Origin: Psychrobacillus sp. FSL H8-0483
Lineage (GTDB): Bacteria > Bacillota > Bacilli > Bacillales_A > Planococcaceae
NCBI RefSeq assembly: GCF_038637725.1
Contig: NZ_CP152052.1
Span: 2,153,501-2,217,500 of the forward strand
Length of the DNA: 64,000 bases
Reading direction: 5' to 3'
The position numbers were made by a program, and so were the translations under genes. The notes under the pieces are model-generated. The model saw only the letters and a program-made list of their open reading frames with translations. It was not told the DNA's origin and searched no databases. Shown piece after piece: positions 9,236 to 17,749 of the stretch (within the stretch, counting starts at the first letter, position 1; the number at the start of each line of letters is the position of its first letter).

Positions 9236-9670
9236 TTGAAATCAATAAGAATAACACGAGAAGACGATCTAAAAAAAGCTTTTCATATCAGAGAAGAAGT
9301 ATTTGTAAAGGAACAAGAGGTACCGTTAGAATATGAATTTGACGAATTCGACACACTTAACGGAACGTGTGAACACGTTTTAGTCTATTCCGAGGAACAA
9401 CCTGCCGGAACCGGAAGATTAAGAGTCGTAGATGGGGTAGGTAAATTGGAGAGAATTTGTATCTTAGTTCCTTACCGTAAATTGGGACTTGGAAACATAA
9501 TCATTAACACATTAGAAGAAATAGCGAAAGAAAAAGAATTAGATAAGGTTAAATTACATGCCCAAACACATGCAGAAGGTTTTTATGCAAAACTTGGTTA
9601 TCAGACTTCATCTGATGTATTTATGGAAGATGGTATTCCGCATATTTTAATGGTAAAAGAATTATCATAG
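9236..9670 (+). CDS. GNAT-family N-acetyltransferase (YitI/ElaA-like)
   Basis: The 144-residue protein starts IRITREDDLKKAFHIREEVF and contains the acceptor-strand and acetyl-CoA loop features of GNAT proteins (LERICILVPYRKLGLGN, then FYAKLGYQ near the end). The V-x-x-x-x-R-x-x-G-x-G/A loop is partly degenerate (VPYRKLGLG). The TTG start at 9236 has a weak GGAAGA upstream. It is divergent from the Lon/GrpB gene and convergent with the isochorismatase gene. The substrate is unknown. Confidence 0.8.
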   Translation: MKSIRITREDDLKKAFHIREEVFVKEQEVPLEYEFDEFDTLNGTCEHVLVYSEEQPAGTGRLRVVDGVGKLERICILVPYRKLGLGNIIINTLEEIAKEKELDKVKLHAQTHAEGFYAKLGYQTSSDVFMEDGIPHILMVKELS

Positions 9671-9677
9671 GCATTTG

Positions 9678-9722
9678 AACCATAGTTATCTCCTTCTCTA
9701 GAGAAAGGAGATAACTATGGTT
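9678..9722. terminator. Bidirectional terminator hairpin between convergent genes
   Basis: Bases 9678-9695 pair perfectly with 9705-9722, around a CTCTAGAG core. It lies between the convergent acetyltransferase and isochorismatase genes and can serve both. Confidence 0.8.
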
Positions 9723-9738
9723 CTTATATATTATTCCT

Positions 9739-10305
9739 TCATTCTTCTTCACGGTAACTATTATGAGTTGGTTCAAACAGATCTTCCTGAGCATTTCTAA
9801 CAACCGAAAAATGATCGACATTGTAATGCCCATGAAGTATTTTATTATGATGAGTGATTATCTGTTCGGCAGATAAGGTTGGAGAGTCAGTCGTTGAATG
9901 CCCATCTGATACTAAAGTGACATCAAAATCATTGATGGTGGCAGTTCTAACCGCTGTGTCAATGCAATACTCTGTTTTACACCCCATTATTACAAGATGT
10001 TCGATCTCATTTTCCTTTAAAACGCTCATCAATGGCGTTCCATAAAAGGAATTTGTTGCTTTTTTATCATATACTTTTGACATGGAAGGTACTCTAATAT
10101 CTTCGTGTATTTGAAACCCTTTTCCTGTCCCTTCAGCGACATCCTTATCTCTTATAAAAACGATTAATGCATCTGATTCTACTGCTTTATTAATAACCAA
10201 ATTAATATTATCTACTAATTTTTCTTTATTAAAAACACTTTTTTCATTTTGATTTCCATCAATTAATTCCTGTTGAGCATCAATAACTAGCAAAGCTTGT
10301 TTCAC
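9739..10305 (-). CDS. Isochorismatase-family cysteine hydrolase
   Basis: The 188-residue protein has the family triad in order: Asp in LLVIDAQQ near residue 9, Lys in the SKVYDKKATNSF segment, and the nucleophile Cys in GCKTEYCIDTAVR. Such enzymes hydrolyse amides or vinyl ethers (nicotinamidase, N-carbamoyl amidases, isochorismatase). The specificity cannot be read from sequence. The GTG start has AAAGGGG upstream. Confidence 0.88.
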   Translation of the reverse strand: MKQALLVIDAQQELIDGNQNEKSVFNKEKLVDNINLVINKAVESDALIVFIRDKDVAEGTGKGFQIHEDIRVPSMSKVYDKKATNSFYGTPLMSVLKENEIEHLVIMGCKTEYCIDTAVRTATINDFDVTLVSDGHSTTDSPTLSAEQIITHHNKILHGHYNVDHFSVVRNAQEDLFEPTHNSYREEE

Positions 10306-10354
10306 TTTAAAAACCCCTTTTCAATTTTATTTAAACTCATTTCTCAAGCTGCAT

Positions 10355-10413
10355 CCCCTTTTAACTACTTCGATGTCCTTTCAAAAAAAACCTTCTTTAA
10401 CCTGAAAAAGAAA
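10355..10413. repeat. Copy 2 of a ~60-bp direct repeat at a gene 3' end
   Basis: Matches 7560-7618 with a few substitutions and small indels. It lies just downstream of the GNAT gene at 10438-10905 and carries no gene of its own. Confidence 0.6.
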
Positions 10414-10437
10414 AACCTCTTGATAGAGCATATAAAT

Positions 10438-10905
10438 TTATAAAGGAAAGTATTCCATAGGCTCTTTACAATGCATGTATCCATTCCTTCTATAGAAATC
10501 GATGCTATCATCACTTGGCCATACAATGATAAATTCATATCTTCTATTTTTCGACCATTCGTTTATGGTTGTGATTAATTTACTTCCTATACCAAGATTC
10601 CTGTAATCCTTCACTGTAAAGACATTTGTCATAAATGCAAAAGGGTAAGTTACTCTGCCAGGACGTGGCACCTTTTGTATTAATTCTATGTAGATATGAG
10701 ATACAATTTTTGATTCTTTCTCTGCAACCCAAATAAACCAAGTTTCACTCTCAATCGCATTTTCTAAAAAGGAACGGCACTCGATTTTAAATACTTCCAA
10801 ATCGCTCTCCTCAAAAGTTTTCGTTTCATTATCCTCAAAAGTGAAATCCCATCTCATTTGAATCAATTGGTCGATATCTTTTCTTTCTGCTAGCCTAATC
10901 TGCAC
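10438..10905 (-). CDS. GNAT-family N-acetyltransferase
   Basis: The 155-residue protein begins MQIRLAERKDIDQLIQMRW and has the GNAT acetyl-CoA loop in VKDYRNLGIGSKLI, then FYRRNGY near the C-terminus. The GTG start at 10905 is preceded by AAGGAGGAAG. It stands alone as a single transcription unit. The substrate is unknown. Confidence 0.85.
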   Translation of the reverse strand: MQIRLAERKDIDQLIQMRWDFTFEDNETKTFEESDLEVFKIECRSFLENAIESETWFIWVAEKESKIVSHIYIELIQKVPRPGRVTYPFAFMTNVFTVKDYRNLGIGSKLITTINEWSKNRRYEFIIVWPSDDSIDFYRRNGYMHCKEPMEYFPL

Positions 10906-11096
10906 TATTTCTTCCTCCTTTCACTCACATTATGTAAATTAGAATTATGAAATTGATTCATCCTAGTAACAATAGTAAGAAGAAAAGAAAATAGTTTTCT
11001 TTATCCATGTAAGGATCCTCCTAACTATCCTCTTCTAATTATTCTATTTAGAGTAAGTATATCCCTGCTTTTCTATTTACCTTCTACCATCTTGAT

Positions 11097-11139
11097 ACAA
11101 AAAGAGCGTCTCCAGCTACTGCAGAGACGCTCTTTTTGT
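11097..11139. terminator. Rho-independent terminator downstream of the DinB gene
   Basis: ACAAAAAGAGCGTCTC (11097-11112) pairs with GAGACGCTCTTTTTGT (11124-11139). A and T tracts flank both arms, so it can act in both directions. Confidence 0.85.
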
Positions 11140-11147
11140 ATTGTATA

Positions 11148-11672
11148 TTAGCTACTTGGGTATGCTTCGGACAAAATATATCTGTCTCTTATTATGGTGC
11201 GATGATGAATTTCATGACCGGCAATAATTGTTATGAGTGCACGGACAGTTACTTCACAACTGTTTGCAATCCCTCGACGAAGCCAATCTTCGCTTGTTAG
11301 ACTCTTAATCAAATGAATAGTTGATTGACGCACAGTAGACAAATTTTGAAGCAATTCCTCTACGGACTGTTTATCAAATGCTGCATTTTGAACATATGCA
11401 ACATCGTTATAACCAGGAAGAGCAATTGTCTCACCGCGAGCTATGGATAGGAGCCTATACCCCATTATTCGCTCTGTATCTGCCAAATGACCAATCACCT
11501 CTTTTATGTCCCATTTATCAGGAGCGTAACGGAAATGGGCTTGATGTTCCGAAATATCCTGAAGTAAGGAAATTGTTTCTTCCATTTGTATATCTAAAAT
11601 TTTCATTATATCTCCATCAGGTACCAACTCTACATAAGTAGAATAATATGGAGCGTATTCATTTTTTTCCAT
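11148..11672 (-). CDS. DinB-superfamily protein
   Basis: A 174-residue four-helix-bundle type protein with the expected metal-binding histidines: GHLADTE in helix 2 and GHEIHH near the end. Family members are metal-dependent thiol transferases or hydrolases; many use bacillithiol. No role can be assigned from context. A GGGGG stretch precedes the ATG. It is one of three DinB-type genes in this window. Confidence 0.85.
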   Translation of the reverse strand: MEKNEYAPYYSTYVELVPDGDIMKILDIQMEETISLLQDISEHQAHFRYAPDKWDIKEVIGHLADTERIMGYRLLSIARGETIALPGYNDVAYVQNAAFDKQSVEELLQNLSTVRQSTIHLIKSLTSEDWLRRGIANSCEVTVRALITIIAGHEIHHRTIIRDRYILSEAYPSS

Positions 11673-11756
11673 GTATTTTCCCCCATCTTATAACTTAAAG
11701 TCTATTTCTTTATTTTACAAGTTCTGTATTTCTCCTTACATAGGCCTTTTTACAGT

Positions 11757-12497
11757 TTATTTTGAACACTCTAATACATGAAACGAACTTCCTTCTCCAT
11801 ATCCATTCATAACTTTGTGAAGAACAATTTTATGAAATCCATTCGACTCGAGAATATTTTCAAATTCACCTGTTTCATAAAGTCGAATAGGAAAATCCAT
11901 TATTTCTGTTTTTTCTATATGCTTTCCTTTCATCAATTGATATTTTAATTTCATATTTAGTAACTTGCTTTCCCCATCATAATGGGCTTTCTTGTGTTCA
12001 ACGATCATATAGTTATCAAAATGTTGCCTATTCGTTTCAACCCAATTAGGAATATCTTCAACTTTTCCATTTTTCGTCATAGTTGTTAGAAGTAATTTCC
12101 CATCTTCTTTTAAAATCGATTTCATGTTTAGAAGACTATTTTTTGCTAAACTATCAGGTAAAAGTGAAAAAGATCCAAACGGTATCAAAATTAAATCATA
12201 CTTTTTAGTACTTCTAAATTCTTCTATTTTTGCATGAAATACATTTGGTTTAAGATTTAACCTATTTCCTTTGTCCACACATACTTGCAGCATTTCTTCT
12301 GACATATCAAACCCTTCAATATCGATTCCATGTTGCATAAAAGGAATCAACATTCTTCCGTTTCCACACATTGGTTCTAATACTTTCATGTTTTTGTCTT
12401 TAACAAAAGAGAGATAAAACTCAAGTTCTTTCCCCTCTGCGATAGATTTATCCTTCTCGTAAATCTGTGTGCAAAGTTCCCCATAGTATTCATTCAA
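11757..12497 (-). CDS. Class I SAM-dependent methyltransferase
   Basis: The 246-residue protein has the SAM-binding motif I VLEPMCGNGRML, an acidic loop (GFDMSEEML) and a LILIPFGSFS post-motif typical of Rossmann-fold methyltransferases. The TTG start at 12497 is preferred because AAGGAGG sits correctly upstream; a longer reading to 12539 would place that site inside the gene. The substrate is unknown. Confidence 0.85.
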   Translation of the reverse strand: MNEYYGELCTQIYEKDKSIAEGKELEFYLSFVKDKNMKVLEPMCGNGRMLIPFMQHGIDIEGFDMSEEMLQVCVDKGNRLNLKPNVFHAKIEEFRSTKKYDLILIPFGSFSLLPDSLAKNSLLNMKSILKEDGKLLLTTMTKNGKVEDIPNWVETNRQHFDNYMIVEHKKAHYDGESKLLNMKLKYQLMKGKHIEKTEIMDFPIRLYETGEFENILESNGFHKIVLHKVMNGYGEGSSFHVLECSK

Positions 12498-12562
12498 ATT
12501 AATAACCTCCTTGAAACTTCTACATTTCTTTCGCAACAATTCTCCTAATGATTATAATATAT

Positions 12563-12970
12563 TTACTTTTTCAGGACATCTAACAAACAATAGCCAAGTA
12601 CAATTCCTGCTACTGTAATGAATGGAGTAAAAATTGTTATTCTGAAGTAATCCGCAAATAAAAAGTGTTCTCCGAATGACTTATAAGTCCAAATGGGAAT
12701 AGTTGCGATATAAAGAGTTGGAGTACCAATAGCTAACAATTTCACCCAATCGAATGTCCACTTTTTCTGTTGCTTAATGTCTTTGACCAATCCAGGTAAC
12801 TTTAATAACATCCCCATTAGGATTGGAAACACAAAATAGAATATCAATGTTCCTTTATAATCAAACGTTGATTCTGCAATAGCCTTTAATCTCATATAAT
12901 ATTGGCTGCCTAAATAACAGATAATAAAAATAATGAGAACCCAAATAAAATAATACATAAATCGCTTCAA
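12563..12970 (-). CDS. Small membrane protein, function unknown
   Basis: The 135-residue protein has four likely transmembrane segments (about residues 5-22, 43-60, 78-98 and 107-132) separated by a basic loop (KDIKQQKKW). The TTG start has GGGAGG upstream. No family is recognised. It forms a possible unit with the neighbouring membrane gene and the methyltransferase, all on the same strand with small gaps. Confidence 0.65.
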   Translation of the reverse strand: MKRFMYYFIWVLIIFIICYLGSQYYMRLKAIAESTFDYKGTLIFYFVFPILMGMLLKLPGLVKDIKQQKKWTFDWVKLLAIGTPTLYIATIPIWTYKSFGEHFLFADYFRITIFTPFITVAGIVLGYCLLDVLKK

Positions 12971-13025
12971 TTAAAACCTCCCTACACAATTGATACTTCA
13001 CATTAGAGTCAGCCATAGCACTTAT

Positions 13026-13454
13026 TTAATGGAGGGATAAAGATCTTTTAAAAAATCTCGTCCTCCAAATAATGAAAATATGATAATACAAAAGCGATGC
13101 AAGTATTCCTAATACTAAGAATCTAAACGTATCTGCATTTATTGGAAGTGGCCCTCCTAAATTGAAAAACAATATAACGATGGCAGTAATTTTCCCTGCA
13201 ATAATATAACAAATAAGAGCATGTAAATACTGAGTACATAAAATATCAATAATAAACGAGCAAATAAATCCAGCAATGATAAATACTGGCCCCGAGAATA
13301 TGCAGTAGATTATAAAATAAGCTGATAACGAAAGACCATATGTGTTTAATTCTCCACTTAAGAAAGGTACAACTGTAAATACAGCTAATGAAAAGCTGAA
13401 AATAACAGTTGCTATTATCCCTATTAGAATACGTTTGCCTACCTCGACAAGCAT
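13026..13454 (-). CDS. Small polytopic membrane protein, function unknown
   Basis: The 142-residue protein is strongly hydrophobic, with about four membrane segments and a basic C-terminal tail (WRTRFFKRSLSLH). The ATG at 13454 is chosen because AAAGGTGG lies 8 bases upstream; an earlier GTG at 13466 overlaps that site. No family is recognised. Confidence 0.6.
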   Translation of the reverse strand: MLVEVGKRILIGIIATVIFSFSLAVFTVVPFLSGELNTYGLSLSAYFIIYCIFSGPVFIIAGFICSFIIDILCTQYLHALICYIIAGKITAIVILFFNLGGPLPINADTFRFLVLGILASLLYYHIFIIWRTRFFKRSLSLH

Positions 13455-13692
13455 ACTTAAAACCACCTTTTGTTTGAAGAAAAATAGACATTACATAATC
13501 AAAATTCCATTTTCAATAAAAGCATTTTCTATTTCTGAGAATAATTCCTATATTTAATATATTCTTTACCATATCAATAAAACCCTTTATCAAAGCAAAA
13601 ACATTTTAAACAATAGAAAGTGTTTATGTTCGGATGAAAACTATCACGAAGTTAAATCATATTTCCCCAAGTACCTGATTATACAAATATAA

Positions 13693-13736
13693 ACCCACCT
13701 ATGAAAATGTGATAGCAAACATTTTCATAGGTGGGT
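13693..13736 (-). terminator. Terminator hairpin at the end of the hpa operon
   Basis: A perfect 17-bp stem (13693-13709 with 13720-13736) lies 9 bases past the hpaD stop. The trailing sequence is only moderately U-rich. Confidence 0.7.
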
Positions 13737-13744
13737 AATGGTAT

Positions 13745-14737
13745 TTATACAATAATCTTTGGTTTTCTTTGTTCCAAAATCGGTTCTTTACTTTCAATTT
13801 CTTCGCATGTTTCAATATCAAGGAACGTACTTGTTTCATTAAACCATTGATCTGGTGCTTGGTGTCCCCAGAATGTTTGGCGAAGTGGGTCATTTAGATC
13901 CCAACGTTTTGGTTCTATGTCTGGATCACTTGTTAAATAATCACCTGTGTACAGCTCTATGCGATGCCCATCTGGGTCTCTCAAATAGAGGAAGAAAGCG
14001 TTAGATAATCCATGTCGACCTGGTCCACGTTCAATAGAATATGCATATCCCATACTCGCTAAAACGTCACAGCAATCGAGTACGCTTAGTCGATCTGCTA
14101 GTGTGTATGCAAAATGATGTAGCTTTGGCCCAGGACCACTCATAAAGGCTTGGTCATGAACAGTTGGTTTTCGATAAAGCCATGCCGCCCATAATTCCCC
14201 GTCTTCTGTATCCGTATACTCGGAACACGAGAATCCTAGTTGGTTTACAAAGAAATCATAGGCTTTTTGAACATCGGGTACTGCACAGTTTGCATGATCA
14301 ATGCGCTGTATTTTCGCTCCATGATATAGGTCGTATCGCTGCAGCATCCGGTCAACAGTGATCATTTCCGCAAAAAATTCTAATGGAATGCCAGAGATAT
14401 CATGGACTCGAAGGGTTCTTCCCATTCCATGTTGCACACCTTTCGCCATCCACTTTGTTTTTAGACCCATGGAGATAAATAGCTTTTCAATTTCATCGAG
14501 GTCCTGTTCTTTTTCCACTTTATAACTAAGTACTTCTACAACGGCTTTTTCTGCTTTTTTCAATAATAAACTATGATGCGAATGTTCTTCTAAACCTCGT
14601 AAATAGATATGATTGTCATCCCTTTCTGTTTCAATCATGCCTAAGCCATCCACATAAAATTTACGGGACGCCTCCAAATCCAATACATGAAGAACAGTTC
14701 GCGCGAATCGAATGATTGAAAAATCCACCGTGTTCAC
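13745..14737 (-). CDS. hpaD: 3,4-Dihydroxyphenylacetate (homoprotocatechuate) 2,3-dioxygenase
   Basis: Extradiol ring-cleavage enzyme of the VOC fold, turning 3,4-dihydroxyphenylacetate into 5-carboxymethyl-2-hydroxymuconate semialdehyde. Two VOC modules are visible. Metal ligands align with the Brevibacterium fuscum enzyme: His148 (RIDHANC), His208 (LHHFAY) and Glu261 (HRIELYTGDY), plus the second-sphere His194 in TVHDQAF. The GTG at 14737 follows the hpaE stop by one base and gives 330 residues; a GTG at 14728 is an alternative. A longer reading to 14875 would lie inside hpaE. It is last in the operon. Confidence 0.9.
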   Translation of the reverse strand: MNTVDFSIIRFARTVLHVLDLEASRKFYVDGLGMIETERDDNHIYLRGLEEHSHHSLLLKKAEKAVVEVLSYKVEKEQDLDEIEKLFISMGLKTKWMAKGVQHGMGRTLRVHDISGIPLEFFAEMITVDRMLQRYDLYHGAKIQRIDHANCAVPDVQKAYDFFVNQLGFSCSEYTDTEDGELWAAWLYRKPTVHDQAFMSGPGPKLHHFAYTLADRLSVLDCCDVLASMGYAYSIERGPGRHGLSNAFFLYLRDPDGHRIELYTGDYLTSDPDIEPKRWDLNDPLRQTFWGHQAPDQWFNETSTFLDIETCEEIESKEPILEQRKPKIIV

Positions 14738-14738
14738 C

Positions 14739-16268
14739 TTACCTTCCACTATTTTTCCCGAACTGCTGTATGTGATGGTCAGCAATTGAAACATGAATAA
14801 TTTTCTGTTCCGTATAAAAATCAAAGCCGTAATGTCCACCTTCACGTCCGATTCCAGAGGACTTTGCACCTCCAAAAGGAGTTCTTAAATCACGAACGTT
14901 TTGGGCATTCACCCAAAGCATTCCAGCTTCTACTTTATGCGCCACACGGTGACCTCGTTTAATATCGTTCGTCCATACATAACCCGCAAGCCCATATTTA
15001 ATATCATTTGCCAACTTAATGACTTCTTCTTCATCTTTAAATGTCATGACAGTCAGAATAGGACCGAAGATTTCCTCTTGGGAAACGCGCATGTTATTTT
15101 TTGCATTTAGAATAAGCGTCGGTGCGACAAAGTTCCCTTTAGCAAGTTCAAGTGGGATGTCTCCTGTAATGACTTCAGTGCCTTCTTCTTTTGCAATTTC
15201 TAAGTAACCTTTCACCTTACCATAATGTTCTTTATCAATTAATGGCCCCACTTCTGTACTTACGTCTAGTGGATCACCAACTTTAATATTCGCAACTCGA
15301 ATCCTTAAAGCATCAATAAATCTATCCTTGATTCCTTCCTGTAAAAACAAGCGTGAGTTCGCAGTACATCTTTCCCCATTAAAAGAATAGATTCCCCAGA
15401 CACAAGCATCTAAAGCGCGATCGAAATCAGCATCCTCAAATACAATAATAGGAGATTTTCCACCAAGTTCCATTGAGCAGCTTTTCAATGTATCTGCACT
15501 ATTTTTTATAATTGTTGAACCCGTAGTCGTTTCCCCAGTAAAAGAAATAAGTTGGACATCAGGATGTTTTACAAGTGCATCACCCGCTATTTCTCCTCGA
15601 CCATGAACAACGTTAAAAACACCCTTTGGAAGGTCTGCTTTATGAATCACTTCTGCCAATAAATTAGCCGAAAGAGGAGAAAGTTCTGCTGGCTTTAAGA
15701 CAACAGTATTACCAGTAGCAAGTGCTGGCGCAACTTTCCATGTTTCTAACATAAAGGGAGCATTCCACGGTGTGATTAATCCAGCCACTCCTACAGGTGC
15801 ATGAATTGTGTAGTTGATAAATTCATCATCCACTTGATAGGCATCACCGACCAAACGATTCTCTACCATGCGAGCATAAAATCGGAAGTTTTCTGAAGCA
15901 CGACTTACCATCTTTCTCGTTTGGCTAATGGGAAGTCCCGTATCAAGTGCTTCTAAGTAAGCGATTTTCTCTATTTCTTCATCAATCAAGTCAGCTATAC
16001 GGTAAATATATGCCAATCTTTTCGAAAGCTTCATTGTTTTCCAAGGGCCATGATCAAAAGCTTCCCGTGCAGCTGCAACTGCTTTATTTATATCATCCGA
16101 TTGCCCTTCAGAAACTTCATTAATTTGTTCATTTGTAAATGGATTCATATTTTTAAACGTCATTCCACTTATAGCGGTAGTAAATTCTCCATTTATATAA
16201 AGTGAAATATCCTTTTGTGTTTCATGTATTAAAGAAGCTAACTTCTGAGAAGATACCAAACTAATCAC
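14739..16268 (-). CDS. hpaE: 5-Carboxymethyl-2-hydroxymuconate semialdehyde dehydrogenase
   Basis: NAD-dependent aldehyde dehydrogenase (509 residues) that oxidises the ring-cleavage product of HpaD. Catalytic Glu is in MELGGKSP and catalytic Cys in FNGERCTANSR; the PWNAPF motif lies in the cofactor region. Position between hpaD and the hpaBC genes supports the specific function over a generic aldehyde dehydrogenase. The GTG at 16268 starts 12 bases after the upstream stop, with AGGTGA nearby; a TTG at 16259 is also possible. Confidence 0.9.
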   Translation of the reverse strand: MISLVSSQKLASLIHETQKDISLYINGEFTTAISGMTFKNMNPFTNEQINEVSEGQSDDINKAVAAAREAFDHGPWKTMKLSKRLAYIYRIADLIDEEIEKIAYLEALDTGLPISQTRKMVSRASENFRFYARMVENRLVGDAYQVDDEFINYTIHAPVGVAGLITPWNAPFMLETWKVAPALATGNTVVLKPAELSPLSANLLAEVIHKADLPKGVFNVVHGRGEIAGDALVKHPDVQLISFTGETTTGSTIIKNSADTLKSCSMELGGKSPIIVFEDADFDRALDACVWGIYSFNGERCTANSRLFLQEGIKDRFIDALRIRVANIKVGDPLDVSTEVGPLIDKEHYGKVKGYLEIAKEEGTEVITGDIPLELAKGNFVAPTLILNAKNNMRVSQEEIFGPILTVMTFKDEEEVIKLANDIKYGLAGYVWTNDIKRGHRVAHKVEAGMLWVNAQNVRDLRTPFGGAKSSGIGREGGHYGFDFYTEQKIIHVSIADHHIQQFGKNSGR

Positions 16269-16279
16269 CTAGTTTCTTA

Positions 16280-17206
16280 TTATAGTTTTAAAGCTGATTC
16301 CTTAGGCAAAATGGTAAGATCAATTAGTGATTTCCGAACTTCTTCTTGTATTGTTGGTGAAGGTAATCCTAAAGGTAAGCGGAGCTTCGGTGTAATTTTG
16401 CCCATCATGCCTAGTGCCACTTTAACCGGTGCAGGGTTTGTGTCTCTAAATAGCGCGTCATTTAATGGCATTAATTCGAAATGAAGATCCTGTGATCTTG
16501 CAACATCACCGGCTACCCATGCATTGTACAGCTCTGCTACTTTTGAAGGCTCGACATTTGCTGTAGCACTAATAAATCCTGCGCCTCCAATTGCAAGCAT
16601 TGGGTAGCAAAGTAATTCAATCCCAGAGAATAGTAGAAAATCTCTTCCACAGTTTAAAAGCACCCGATTTACGTGCTCAAAGTCTTTATTTGCTTCTTTA
16701 ACACCGATTATATTTGGGCAATCTTCTACTAAGCGCTTCATCGTGCTCACTTCCATATTGACAGCTGATCGACCTGGAATATTGTAAATAATGATTGGTG
16801 TTTCAACTGAATCTGCTACTGTTTTAAAGTGCTGATAGAGTGCTTCCTGATTTGGTTTATTGTAGTATGGTACGATAACCATTGCAGCATCTGCGCCTAG
16901 CTCCTCTGCATATTTCGTTAGCTCCATTGTTTCATCATGATTGGTAGACCCTGTACCTGGTGCAAAAAACACACGTCCATCTATCGTCTCTTTTGCAAGT
17001 TTCATAACTCTTTTTCTTTCATCAATTGTTAAAGAACTCGGTTCTCCACTCGTACCTGTAACTGAAATCCCATGACTTCCGCTTTCAATTTGCCAATTGA
17101 TCAGCTCGATCAATACTTTTTCGTCAATTGCACCACTTTCAGTAAAAGGTGTAATGACAGGACAAATAGAACCTCTTAACTTCTTTTTAGCTTCTTCATA
17201 TGCCAA
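16280..17206 (-). CDS. DapA-family class I aldolase, probable HpaI replacement
   Basis: The 308-residue protein is a DHDPS/NAL-family lyase: GTSGEPSSL near residues 51-59, Tyr141 in YNIPGRS, and the Schiff-base Lys170 in GVKEAN. Its place between hpaC and hpaE suggests a pyruvate aldolase acting on 2,4-dihydroxyhept-2-ene-1,7-dioate, giving pyruvate and succinic semialdehyde; that is inference. The retained Arg in PGRS is also seen in true dihydrodipicolinate synthases, so lysine biosynthesis is not excluded. The TTG start has GGGAG upstream. No class II HpaI is present in the window. Confidence 0.8.
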   Translation of the reverse strand: MAYEEAKKKLRGSICPVITPFTESGAIDEKVLIELINWQIESGSHGISVTGTSGEPSSLTIDERKRVMKLAKETIDGRVFFAPGTGSTNHDETMELTKYAEELGADAAMVIVPYYNKPNQEALYQHFKTVADSVETPIIIYNIPGRSAVNMEVSTMKRLVEDCPNIIGVKEANKDFEHVNRVLLNCGRDFLLFSGIELLCYPMLAIGGAGFISATANVEPSKVAELYNAWVAGDVARSQDLHFELMPLNDALFRDTNPAPVKVALGMMGKITPKLRLPLGLPSPTIQEEVRKSLIDLTILPKESALKL

Positions 17207-17212
17207 TAGAAT

Positions 17213-17710
17213 CTACTCCCTCTCTAGTTCTTTTAGTTCGCGATACTTTCCTTGACTAAATAATAAAGGATCTCCTTGATTCATTTTTACTCCAGTCACT
17301 TTACCAATAAAAATGGTATGGTCTCCGACTATATATTCGCTATGCAGTTCACATGTAACAACCGCTATTGTATCTTCCAGAATTGGCAAGCTTTTAAAGG
17401 AAGCGAATGTAATGTTAGATTCTGAATCTAGCCGACCAGCAAATTGATTCGATTCGTTTTGTTGGTTAGTAGATAATATATTAATAGCAAATTGCTTCGA
17501 AACTTTTATATGCTGATGCATTTTTGCATTTTCCCCGATACTAATTGCTACTAACTTTGGATTTAGAGAAACGGACATAAAAGCATTCGCAGTCATGCCA
17601 TAAATTTCTTCCGCTACTTTTGTTGTAATGACCGTTACGCCTGTTGCAAAACAGCCCATCGCATTTCGGAATAACCGATCATCAATCTCGTGATTTTCTT
17701 GGTGCATCAT
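17213..17710 (-). CDS. hpaC: Flavin reductase component of 4-hydroxyphenylacetate 3-monooxygenase
   Basis: A 165-residue flavin reductase-like protein (FMN/FAD:NADH) that supplies reduced flavin to HpaB. Family marks are FATGVTVITT, the MTANAFMSVSLNP segment and GDHTIFIGKV. The ATG follows a good AGGTGG site. It lies 39 bases after hpaB in the same operon, which supports the specific role. Confidence 0.9.
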   Translation of the reverse strand: MMHQENHEIDDRLFRNAMGCFATGVTVITTKVAEEIYGMTANAFMSVSLNPKLVAISIGENAKMHQHIKVSKQFAINILSTNQQNESNQFAGRLDSESNITFASFKSLPILEDTIAVVTCELHSEYIVGDHTIFIGKVTGVKMNQGDPLLFSQGKYRELKELERE

Positions 17711-17749
17711 GCATCCACCTCTCTACTTTTTGGAGACGTTGACTAGGTA

